Origin: Candidatus Bathyarchaeota archaeon
GTDB lineage: Archaea; Thermoproteota; Bathyarchaeia; TCS64
DNA length: 5,456 nucleotides
Assembly (NCBI GenBank): GCA_937877765.1
Contig: CALGBN010000461.1
Location: 1-5,456, forward strand
Reading direction: 5' to 3'
Position numbers and translations under genes: made by a program. The notes beneath the pieces were generated by a model that saw nothing but the letters and a program-made list of their open reading frames with translations, made no database searches and was not told the DNA's origin. The number at the start of each line of letters is the position of its first letter. Within the stretch, counting starts at the first letter, position 1. This document shows positions 1-4,743 of this stretch, in pieces.

Positions 1-594
1 CTTCAACGCGACCTTCTCAGGTAATAACTCACGCGCTACTCGGGTCTTGTTCTCGATATAGATATCAGGAACAGCGACGATGATACCAAACCGAGGAGCA
101 TCCATCTGGATAAAATCCCAGTTCTCACCAATCATCACAAAACCCCCGAGAATACTAGCCCCAACATTATCAGCATGAGGAGTACCAGCCACAGCACCTT
201 CACCTATAGCAGCAAGTTCAATTGTCTGCTCCTTAGTAAGGCCTAGACCCAGTAACTCATTAACCGCTATCGCGGTAGCGCTTGCTGTTGCCCCAGAGCT
301 TCCCATCCCCTTACCAGGTGGGACACCCTTACGAATCTCTACCTTGAAGCCATGTTTGAGTCCATGTTTTTCAATAATATGCTCAAGGATTGCCCCTGAG
401 CTGTTTTTACTTGGTATTGTTGGAATATTTTCTGCCCCGACTCCCTGTACACTGATCTTGACACCTGGCTCAGATTGCTCGCTGAGTAATACTATGTCGC
501 CTACTCCTTCGATGGCGATGCCGAAAACGTCGAATCCAGGTCCAAGGTTAGCAATACTGCCGGGTGAGTAAACTCTAATTTGTTTTATAGTCAC
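1..594 (-). CDS. thrB: Homoserine kinase (GHMP kinase family), C-terminus beyond window
   Basis: Phosphorylates L-homoserine with ATP to O-phosphohomoserine, the step before threonine synthase; cytosolic. The 198 visible residues read through to the window edge without a stop. Seen: an N-terminal substrate-side motif PGSIANLGPGFDVFG (residues 11-25), the GHMP ATP-binding loop PPGKGMGSSGATASA (92-106), and HADNVGASILGG (140-151), the HADNVAP-type motif of archaeal homoserine kinases. About 100 further residues (family length near 300) should lie to the left. The start is a GTG at 594-592; an in-frame TGA lies two codons upstream, so the gene cannot start much earlier. An oddity is Gly in GSSG where Ala is usual. 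It is transcribed away from the nifU-like gene, so the two share the 595-756 promoter region. Mevalonate or pantoate kinase are other GHMP members, but the HADNV motif and N-terminus favour homoserine kinase. Confidence 0.95.
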   Translation of the reverse strand, partial: MTIKQIRVYSPGSIANLGPGFDVFGIAIEGVGDIVLLSEQSEPGVKISVQGVGAENIPTIPSKNSSGAILEHIIEKHGLKHGFKVEIRKGVPPGKGMGSSGATASATAIAVNELLGLGLTKEQTIELAAIGEGAVAGTPHADNVGASILGGFVMIGENWDFIQMDAPRFGIIVAVPDIYIENKTRVARELLPEKVALK

Positions 595-648
595 CAGTCA
601 CAACTGACACCTTGACGCACCTTAAACACATGATCTGCTTATTAACCG

Positions 649-661
649 TTTCCAATGGAAA
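649..661. repeat. Perfect 6-1-6 inverted repeat, possible operator
   Basis: TTTCCAATGGAAA reads as arms TTTCCA and TGGAAA around a single base. It lies upstream of the putative TATA boxes of both divergent genes (about 20 bp before the thrB box and 31 bp before the nifU box). This geometry suits a dimeric transcription factor, but no regulator can be named. A TTTCC half-site recurs at 704-708. Confidence 0.4.
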
Positions 662-692
662 ATTGATACAGACACGCGGCCCTGTGTTTATC

Positions 693-700
693 TATAAAAA
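693..700 (+). promoter_or_regulatory. Putative TATA box for the nifU-like gene
   Basis: TATAAAAA in the context TCTATAAAAAAGG. A start about 25 bp downstream would give a leader of roughly 35 nt carrying the Shine-Dalgarno site. It is followed two bases later by GGTTTCCGTT (702-711), a sequence repeated after the TATA box of the flavoprotein operon. Confidence 0.5.
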
Positions 701-743
701 AGGTTTCCGTTAACCCTTAAATACCGCAGAAAACCCCAGTTAG

Positions 744-750
744 GGAGTGA
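744..750 (+). promoter_or_regulatory. Ribosome binding site deciding the TTG start
   Basis: GGAGTGA, a partial match to the archaeal consensus GGAGGTGA, ends six bases before TTG 757. It supports the TTG as the true start; no in-frame ATG lies near it. Confidence 0.65.
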
Positions 751-756
751 ATACTT

Positions 757-978
757 TTGAAAGAAGAAGTAAGAGCGGCGCTTGAAGACGTCAGACCTCA
801 TCTGCAGGTTGATGGCGGCGACGTAGAGCTAGTAGACGTAACAGATGACGGTGTAGTCAAGGTAAAACTTACAGGAGCCTGTGCAGGCTGCCCGATGAGC
901 CAAATGACACTAAAATGGGGCGTCGAGAACTATCTTAAGAAAAAGATCCCAAAAGTCAAGACAGTAGAATCAGTATAG
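757..978 (+). CDS. NifU C-terminal-domain Fe-S scaffold protein
   Basis: A 73-residue stand-alone NifU C-terminal domain (Nfu type), which in known members binds an Fe-S cluster between subunits and hands it to apoproteins in the cytosol. Seen: the family pattern VRPHLQVDGGDVELVDV (residues 12-28), the hydrophobic strand VVKVKLTGAC, and the cluster-binding CAGC at 42-45 followed by PMSQMTLKWGVE. Length is normal for single-domain members; no NifU N-terminal scaffold or ferredoxin-like domain is attached. The start is TTG, supported by a Shine-Dalgarno site six bases upstream. Its TAG stop overlaps the ribosome binding site of the next gene, so the two are probably co-transcribed and translated in a coupled way. 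Family assignment is secure; the client proteins are unknown. Confidence 0.93.
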   Translation: MKEEVRAALEDVRPHLQVDGGDVELVDVTDDGVVKVKLTGACAGCPMSQMTLKWGVENYLKKKIPKVKTVESV

Positions 979-982
979 GAGG
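978..982 (+). promoter_or_regulatory. Strong ribosome binding site for the HExxH gene
   Basis: GGAGG begins at the last base of the nifU-like stop codon. It lies seven bases before CTG 990, the best spacing for any in-frame codon here. The out-of-frame GTG at 986 is only three bases away and opens a frame of just 25 codons. The site is 64 bases from GTG 1047, too far to serve it, which argues for the upstream CTG start. Confidence 0.6.
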
Positions 983-989
983 CGCGTGC

Positions 990-1457
990 CTGACTCTACC
1001 ATCAGACCTAGAGAAAGCCAAAACCTATGGCGACATATTCCAGTTAGTGAAACGGGCTGTTAATCGTTCTCTTGGACTCCACAGAGTAGGTTTGATGCTG
1101 TACTTGGGTAATCTGCCTATCAAGGTTGGAGCTTTTCACCCTATGGGCACAAATGACATTGTTATTAACCGTAGACTATTAGGCTCTGTTGCGAGTTTGA
1201 AGCAGAAATCCAATGTCTTCGCTATACTTGTCCACGAGTATCTGCATACCTTCGGGTACACAGATGAACGACAAGTTCGGAGACTCACTTACAAGATTTG
1301 TCAAGAGAACTTTGGTAAGGCCCATCCCGTAGTTGAGGCTAGTTTAACTGGTCCATGGGCTCAGATGAGTCATGAGGATTATGAAGAAATAGAGCCTGAG
1401 CTAAACCTTGAAATGGTAAAAGATTTCGAGCGTATTGAAGGCGGGTATATTATCTAG
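990..1457 (+). CDS. Small HExxH putative metalloprotein, uncharacterised
   Basis: Reaction unknown. With the proposed CTG start it is 155 residues. Seen: an N-terminal helical segment LPSDLEKAKTYGDIFQLVKRA, a stretch GLMLYLGNLPIKVGAFHPMGTN leading to IVINRRLL, then LVHEYLHTFGYTDE, which holds the zinc-metallopeptidase motif HExxH (HEYLH, residues 82-86) followed by G-x-x-D-E, where a third ligand could lie. The C-terminus is acidic and ends in MVKDFERIEGGYII. No signal peptide or membrane segment is visible, so it is probably cytosolic. The first conventional start is GTG 1047 (136 residues), but the frame upstream stays open with coding-like sequence, and GGAGG sits seven bases before CTG 990. 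I recall similar HEYLH proteins in other archaea but no defined function. It may be a protease, or a metal-binding protein serving the neighbouring Fe-S scaffold. Its stop overlaps that of the opposing gene. Confidence 0.75.
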   Translation: MTLPSDLEKAKTYGDIFQLVKRAVNRSLGLHRVGLMLYLGNLPIKVGAFHPMGTNDIVINRRLLGSVASLKQKSNVFAILVHEYLHTFGYTDERQVRRLTYKICQENFGKAHPVVEASLTGPWAQMSHEDYEEIEPELNLEMVKDFERIEGGYII

Positions 1458-2107
1458 TTTTCCTTCTTCAGAGTCTTCTTGGTAATGTTAACCAAGTCCT
1501 CTGGTGGAATAGGCTTCATCAATACTTCTTTGATGTCTAAGCCGCCTTTCTCTAAGCCGTCTTTGAAGCTCTGATATCCAGTAATCATGATGATATTGGT
1601 ATCATCGTTGCTTTGTTTGATCTTCTCAGCTACCTCATCTCCTAGCATGTCCGGTAGGTTCATGTCAAGGATGACTAGGTCGAACTTAGTTCTGTTGATC
1701 TTGTAGAGTGCTTGCAGCCCTGTGGTTGCTGTGTCTACGTAGAATCCGACGCTTTGGAGTATAAGTTTGAATGTGCTTGCTAGGTTCTGATCGTCATCAA
1801 CGACAAGTATGTTCTGTACTCCAGGTTCCATGTCCTGTGTTTGGTCGCTAAGATCGTATTCTAATAAGCTTCGTTTGAGTGTGGGGTCTTTCTGTATTGT
1901 CTGGCTTACTATTTCTAGTCTTTCTACCAGTGTGTCGAGTTTTTCCTCATGTTCTCTGAGTATGTTGATTAATAGGTCAAGTACATCTATTTTTTCTGTG
2001 AAAGACATCGTATCACTCGCTAACCTTGTTCTGGGAGGTTCAGAGTAAAGGGAGTATAAGACTGTTTTTGCTCGTTGATATGGATCAAAATTCCACATTC
2101 TGTTCAT
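1454..2107 (-). CDS. Response regulator receiver protein with helical N-terminal extension
   Basis: Signal-receiving protein of a phosphorelay, 217 residues. The C-terminal receiver domain spans about residues 98-215. Acidic pocket residues D104-D106 lie in LVVDDDQ, the phospho-acceptor is D148 in LVILDMNLPD, the switch threonine is T176 in IMITGY, and the conserved lysine is K198 in LMKP; all key residues are present. Residues 34-80 are charged and heptad-like (EKIDVLDLLINILREHEEKL), probably a coiled coil for dimerisation. No output domain follows, so it likely acts by protein contact. No histidine kinase is in the window. ATG 2107 overlaps the end of the zinc-ribbon gene by 23 bases. ATG 2098 and ATG 2008 (184 residues, preceded by GAGTGAT) are alternatives. 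The upstream gene is transcribed in the same direction, implying an operon. Confidence 0.92.
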   Translation of the reverse strand: MNRMWNFDPYQRAKTVLYSLYSEPPRTRLASDTMSFTEKIDVLDLLINILREHEEKLDTLVERLEIVSQTIQKDPTLKRSLLEYDLSDQTQDMEPGVQNILVVDDDQNLASTFKLILQSVGFYVDTATTGLQALYKINRTKFDLVILDMNLPDMLGDEVAEKIKQSNDDTNIIMITGYQSFKDGLEKGGLDIKEVLMKPIPPEDLVNITKKTLKKEN

Positions 2108-2312
2108 TTTGGCATTTTCGGCATCTAAGTACTTGTCTGTAGCCGTGTGGATAGTCTTCTACTATGCCGTGTATAGGGCATTTGAAGGCGTAGAACTGTA
2201 GTTCACCGCTCCAGCCGGGGTGTCTGCGTTTCTCGGTTGGTGTTATTCCTAATATTTCTAGTCTTATGCGCTGTATTGTGGTGAGTTTTACCTCTTCTTC
2301 TTGGCTTTGCAT
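2085..2312 (-). CDS. Small zinc-ribbon-like protein, uncharacterised
   Basis: No function recognised. It has 75 residues. The N-terminal 30 are charged and probably helical (QRIRLEILGITPTEKRR), followed by HPGWSGELQFYAFKCPIHG and VEDYPHGYRQVLRCRKC. The likely metal ligands are C45, H48, C64 and C67, a C-x2-H...C-x2-C pattern; H56 is a further candidate. This is the size and spacing of a single zinc ribbon. It may bind RNA, DNA or a protein partner. The start is ATG 2312, the first Met, with no obvious Shine-Dalgarno site. Its last 23 bases overlap the start of the response regulator gene in another frame, so coupled translation and a shared role in one signalling module are plausible. The ordered Cys/His spacing makes a real gene likely. 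Confidence 0.75.
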   Translation of the reverse strand: MQSQEEEVKLTTIQRIRLEILGITPTEKRRHPGWSGELQFYAFKCPIHGIVEDYPHGYRQVLRCRKCQNEQNVEF

Positions 2313-2430
2313 CAGGTTTATCAGTGAAAAATAACAGAAATGATAATATTGTAACCCAAGTTGTCTATATTTTCTGACACTTCTACTGGAAGCTTTATAC
2401 TAGTTGGTTTCCGTTTCCTATTGATACTCG
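2313..2430. promoter_or_regulatory. Divergent promoter region: zinc-ribbon/receiver operon versus flavoprotein operon
   Basis: An AT-rich 118-bp gap with no ORF. Rightward it holds a good TATA box (2394-2400, listed separately) and GGTTTCCGTTTCC at 2406-2418. Leftward, candidate TATA elements on the minus strand are CAATATTATC near 2352-2343 and AAATATAGAC near 2373-2364; neither is clearly better, though the first lies about 35 bp from the ATG. Confidence 0.65.
2394..2400 (+). promoter_or_regulatory. TATA box of the flavoprotein operon
   Basis: TTTATAC in AGCTTTATACTAG, a typical archaeal box. Its centre is about 34 bp before TTG 2431, predicting a leader of about 8 nt. That fits the absence of a Shine-Dalgarno site before this TTG. 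Confidence 0.65.
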
Positions 2431-2964
2431 TTGAGAAAACAAGTTGATAACTTCAAGTACGTTGTAGAAACAAACAAGCTCATGCGAAAAGACGGATTAT
2501 TCCTCGTAGCAGAAGGCAAAGAAGGAAAACCCAACACAATGACCATCGGATGGGGATTCCTAGGCACCATGTGGAGTAAACCAGTCTTCGTTGTAGCTGT
2601 ACGACACAGCAGATACACTTACAAGCTGATGGAAGAGTCCGACAGCTTTACGGTATGCCTCCCAGCAAAAGGAATGGAGGAGGCTTTGAGTGTCTGTGGA
2701 ACAAAGTCTGGACGTGACATGGACAAGTTCAAAGAGTTCAAGTTCACCGCTGTGAAGAGCGAGACTGTTGATGCTCCATACATCAAGGAGTGCCCAGTGC
2801 ATTTCGAGTGCAAGGTTCTCTACAAGGATGACTTGGCGTATGATGCACTACCTGAAAGTGTAACATCTAATGTCTATGGTTCCAAGGACATGCATAAGCT
2901 ATACTATGCTGAGGTAACCGGTGCTTATGCTGTTGAGGACGCTGATAGTAAGCTGATGAAGTGA
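2431..2964 (+). CDS. Flavin reductase-like FMN-binding protein
   Basis: A protein of the flavin reductase/FMN-binding split-barrel family, 177 residues; members bind FMN and pass electrons from NAD(P)H to free flavin or a partner. Seen: NTMTIGWGFLGTMWSKPVFV (residues 35-54), the FMN-contacting strand-loop of the family; VRHSRYTYKLMEES (57-70); VCLPAK (75-80); and CGTKSGRDMDKF (89-100), the G-x-x-S-G-r-d-x-D-K-F motif. Near C121 is KECPVHFECKV (119-129), the usual E-C-K strand. Length matches one-domain members. The start is TTG 2431, the first start codon in frame, reached by a nearly leaderless transcript; the next Met (residue 18) would remove part of the first strand. It overlaps the possible GTG start of the flavodoxin-like gene by four bases (GTGA), so the two form an operon. 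The natural substrate cannot be read from sequence. Confidence 0.92.
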   Translation: MRKQVDNFKYVVETNKLMRKDGLFLVAEGKEGKPNTMTIGWGFLGTMWSKPVFVVAVRHSRYTYKLMEESDSFTVCLPAKGMEEALSVCGTKSGRDMDKFKEFKFTAVKSETVDAPYIKECPVHFECKVLYKDDLAYDALPESVTSNVYGSKDMHKLYYAEVTGAYAVEDADSKLMK

Positions 2965-2969
2965 TTAGT

Positions 2970-3443
2970 ATGAAGGTATTAATCGTCTATGATAGTCGTA
3001 CCGGTAACACGGAGATGATGGCAAACCGTGTAGCCAAGGCTGTTAAGGAGAATGGCTTGGAGGCGGTTCTAAAGAAGGTTGATGAAGCATCAGTAGATGA
3101 GCTACCCAACGTCGAGGCGCTCATACTTGGATCACCAGTCTACTATGGATTGCCTACTGGTAAGATCAAGACATTCATAGATGAGTCAGTCAAATACCAT
3201 GGAAAATTGACGCATCTGGTGGGTGGAGCCTTCTGCAGCGCAGGGGGAACTCATACTGGTTCAGAGACCACAATTCTTGCGTTGACTGAGGCTATGCTTG
3301 TTCATGGTATGATTGTGCAGGGTAATCCTCATGGGAACCATTATGGTCCTGCGGCGGTTGGTGCACCAGATGATAAGGCGCTTGAGCACTGTGATAAGCT
3401 GGCTGAGCGTGTCTGTAATTTGGTGAAGAAGCTCAACTCTTAA
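2970..3443 (+). CDS. Flavodoxin/WrbA-like FMN protein (possible NAD(P)H:quinone oxidoreductase)
   Basis: A flavodoxin-fold FMN protein, 157 residues from ATG 2970. Seen: MKVLIVYDSRTGNTEMMA with the phosphate-binding loop SRTGNT (residues 9-14); LILGSPVYYGLPTGKIKTFID (51-71), contacting the flavin; GGAFCSAGGTHTGSETT (85-101), the third flavin loop in its WrbA-like form; and GNPHGNHYGP (118-127), comparable to the glycine-His-Tyr-Gly stretch of WrbA quinone reductases. It is shorter than WrbA (about 200), closer to archaeal flavodoxin-family members. GTG 2961 would add three residues and overlap the upstream stop as GTGA; I prefer ATG 2970 because the family begins at MKVLIVY and GTGAT lies just upstream. 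The pairing with an FMN reductase suggests that one reduces the other, or that both serve the same quinone or oxygen detoxification step; this is inference. Confidence 0.9.
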   Translation: MKVLIVYDSRTGNTEMMANRVAKAVKENGLEAVLKKVDEASVDELPNVEALILGSPVYYGLPTGKIKTFIDESVKYHGKLTHLVGGAFCSAGGTHTGSETTILALTEAMLVHGMIVQGNPHGNHYGPAAVGAPDDKALEHCDKLAERVCNLVKKLNS

Positions 3444-3450
3444 TTTTTTT
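3444..3450 (+). terminator. T-run terminator of the flavoprotein operon
   Basis: Seven T residues directly follow the TAA stop of the flavodoxin-like gene, with no hairpin before them. This is the usual archaeal intrinsic signal. The next gene has its own TATA box ten bases later. Confidence 0.6.
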
Positions 3451-3460
3451 ACGAATCCCC

Positions 3461-3467
3461 TATATAC
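3461..3467 (+). promoter_or_regulatory. TATA box of the ywbE-like gene
   Basis: TATATAC, centred about 29 bp before ATG 3493, predicting a leader of only a few bases. It is framed by CCCC (3457-3460) and GGGG (3469-3472), a short symmetric G/C clamp that may be a protein site or chance. Confidence 0.6.
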
Positions 3468-3492
3468 TGGGGCTTGGTTTCAGTGGTTTATC

Positions 3493-3690
3493 ATGAGCCA
3501 GTCTGGTAAGCAGCGTAGCAATATTAAGCCCGGTATCAAAGTAAGCATTGTACTGAAGAAGCATCAACGCACAGGGCAGTTCACAGATGGTGTGGTTAAG
3601 GATATACTCACCAACAGTAAATCTCATCCTCACGGCATCAAGGTAAGACTCACTGATGGTAAGGTTGGTAGAGTACAGAAGATACTCTAG
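3493..3690 (+). CDS. ywbE: YwbE family protein
   Basis: A 65-residue member of the YwbE family, conserved in many bacteria and some archaea with no settled function. Seen: NIKPGIKVSIVLKKHQRTGQ (10-29), then the signature VVKDILTNSKSHPHGIKVRL (34-53) and DGKVGRVQKIL to the end. This matches the family nearly end to end, including length. It reads as a small basic beta-barrel of KOW/SH3-like character, which would suit RNA or ribosome binding, but this is inference. ATG 3493 lies just after a TATA box, so the transcript is probably almost leaderless. Its TAG stop is directly abutted by the stop codon of the opposing gene, with no base between. It is separate from the flavoprotein operon because a T-run and a new promoter intervene. 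Confidence 0.93.
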   Translation: MSQSGKQRSNIKPGIKVSIVLKKHQRTGQFTDGVVKDILTNSKSHPHGIKVRLTDGKVGRVQKIL

Positions 3691-4689
3691 TTATTTTTCC
3701 CTCCAGTTTTCTGGCAGTTTTACAGCGAATCTGCACTCCATGTCACCAGCCATAGCTGATTGAACAACCTCTACTTCAAGTTCCTCACCGAAAATATAGT
3801 CATAAGGCTGTTTTAGGTATCCTCCGCTGCAGTGACAGAACTCACTGGGCACAGGATCGCCTTCTAGTATGCTTCGTCGTGCTAGGTGGCAGTGACAAAA
3901 ATGATAACGCTTCTTCTCTGGATCTGTTTCGGCTAGGTATTCTTCAAACTCGTAGGGTATTTGTTTGATGTATAGTTTGTCGCCTATTCTGCGTGCTGAG
4001 AGTCGTTCTTGGTCTGATTTGATGTAATCTAGAAACTCTTGGGTCACCATTTTCCTGTACCAAAGACGCCCATCCCTCATATGCGTCTCAAGAAGCTCAA
4101 TTACTCCTTCATGGTCTCGTTTGAGGAACTCATCTAGTGTTTTGGATTCCTCGTAGAGTCTGCGTTTTTCTTCGAATGACTTGGGTGGTCTGTTGTGATG
4201 GTTTCCTGCTAGTATCTTGACGCGATCCTCTTTGCATAGCTCAGTGGTTATTCGATTCATCATCTCACGCGTGTATTCGGGGAACTCTTCAGCAGTACTG
4301 CCTACTGGGGGCAGAGTCATTGAACCGAATACTTTGTCAGCTGCTTCCTTTCCTGCGATTTCTCTGGTTCTCGCTAAATATGATTGGTATAGAGGAGAGC
4401 CTCCTACCATCTGGGCAAGGTACAGATACTGGTCTAGGTAGCCTAGCGTGTTGGTGTACATGCAGACTGCGTCGATCCTGTCGAGGGTGTTATGGCCCGA
4501 ATCCATCAGGCTTTTGACATATTTCTTTACATCATCTAATCTGGAATCCTCAAGTGTGACGTTGTTTAATTCAAGAAACTCAAGGTACTCATTACAGAGC
4601 TGTATTGCTTTCTCAATAACTTGCTCTGATAACCCTCTGTGCTTGAGTAATTCTCTATATTTATCCTCATGGGGGATGTTGGGTCTCAT
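3691..4689 (-). CDS. Uncharacterised protein with two Cys-His-Cys motifs and a V4R-like C-terminus
   Basis: Function not known; 332 residues from ATG 4689. N-terminal region (about 1-95) is helical: EDKYRELLKHRGLSEQVIEKA, then EYLEFLELNNVTLEDSRLDDV and KKYVKSLMDSGHNTLDRIDAV. It loosely resembles the SAM-like core-binding domain of tyrosine recombinases, but no catalytic domain follows. The C-terminus carries YHFCHCHLARRSIL with C265-H266-C267-H268 and EFCHCSGGYLKQ with C285-H286-C287, then EELEVEVVQSAMAGDMECRF. The GD-x-x-C-x-F ending after a V-E-V strand is seen in V4R-type and thiazoline-carboxylate hydrolase-like small-molecule-binding domains. The Cys/His cluster may bind metal. No signal or membrane segment is seen. 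TTG 4701 would add four residues, but a TATA box centred 26 bp before the ATG points to a leaderless ATG start. It is monocistronic, facing ywbE. Confidence 0.85.
   Translation of the reverse strand: MRPNIPHEDKYRELLKHRGLSEQVIEKAIQLCNEYLEFLELNNVTLEDSRLDDVKKYVKSLMDSGHNTLDRIDAVCMYTNTLGYLDQYLYLAQMVGGSPLYQSYLARTREIAGKEAADKVFGSMTLPPVGSTAEEFPEYTREMMNRITTELCKEDRVKILAGNHHNRPPKSFEEKRRLYEESKTLDEFLKRDHEGVIELLETHMRDGRLWYRKMVTQEFLDYIKSDQERLSARRIGDKLYIKQIPYEFEEYLAETDPEKKRYHFCHCHLARRSILEGDPVPSEFCHCSGGYLKQPYDYIFGEELEVEVVQSAMAGDMECRFAVKLPENWREK
3694..3698 (+). terminator. Possible T-run terminator after ywbE
   Basis: TTATTTTTCC follows the TAG stop immediately and provides a short T-run. It lies inside the last codons of the opposing gene, so coding pressure there may limit the signal. 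Weak by eye. Confidence 0.3.
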
Positions 4690-4711
4690 AATATCGAACA
4701 AAATTATGTGA

Positions 4712-4718
4712 GTATAAG
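4712..4718 (-). promoter_or_regulatory. TATA box of the CHC-protein gene
   Basis: On the minus strand the context is TCCTTATACTC. The centre at about 4715 puts the predicted transcript start almost on ATG 4689, so the mRNA should be leaderless. This decides the start against TTG 4701, which would lie only about 14 bp from the box. Confidence 0.65.
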
Positions 4719-4725
4719 GATGTCG

Positions 4726-4739
4726 CCGTCATATGACGG
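4726..4739. repeat. Perfect 14-bp palindrome, candidate operator
   Basis: CCGTCATATGACGG is its own reverse complement over all 14 bases. It sits directly upstream of the BRE/TATA position of the CHC-protein gene, where archaeal activators commonly bind, and downstream of the truD T-run. A seven-base-pair RNA hairpin is also possible, but on the minus strand the T-run comes before rather than after it, so it does not look like a bacterial-type terminator. Confidence 0.55.
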
Positions 4740-4743
4740 TATT

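Larger units (their letters stand above)
595..756. promoter_or_regulatory. Divergent promoter region between thrB and the nifU-like gene
   Basis: This 162-bp gap carries no convincing ORF. It separates thrB (leftward) from the nifU-like gene (rightward), so it should hold both promoters. For thrB, a weak TATA-like GTGTTTAAGG on the minus strand (629-620) lies about 26-30 bp before the GTG, suggesting a very short leader. For nifU the candidate boxes are TATAAAAA at 693-700 and a weaker CTTAAATACC near 716-725. A 6-1-6 inverted repeat is listed separately. The general role is certain from gene orientation; individual boxes are inferred by eye. Confidence 0.7.

Noticed and set aside
344..571. 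75-residue plus-strand ORF
   Set aside because: It is antisense to well-supported thrB coding sequence, has Cys/Pro-rich composition and no ribosome binding site or family motif.
986..1063. GTG-started 25-codon frame close behind the GGAGG site
   Set aside because: It is very short, has no recognisable sequence, and its start is only three bases from the ribosome binding site; the overlapping frame continues into the HExxH protein.
1809..2048. 79-residue plus-strand ORF, Ser/Leu rich
   Set aside because: It lies opposite the N-terminal helical region and receiver start of the response regulator; the serine-rich composition is typical of an antisense frame.
2418..2813. Three minus-strand ORFs across the flavin reductase gene
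   Set aside because: All are antisense to a protein with clear family motifs, and none has recognisable domains.
3691..4689. CHC protein as a tyrosine recombinase or integrase
   Set aside because: The N-terminal helices resemble a core-binding domain, but the Arg-His-x-x-Arg and catalytic Tyr signatures of the catalytic domain are absent and no attachment sites are visible.
4217..4711. Three plus-strand ORFs opposite the CHC-protein gene
   Set aside because: They are antisense to a 332-residue frame with ordered Cys/His motifs and its own promoter; none looks like a protein.
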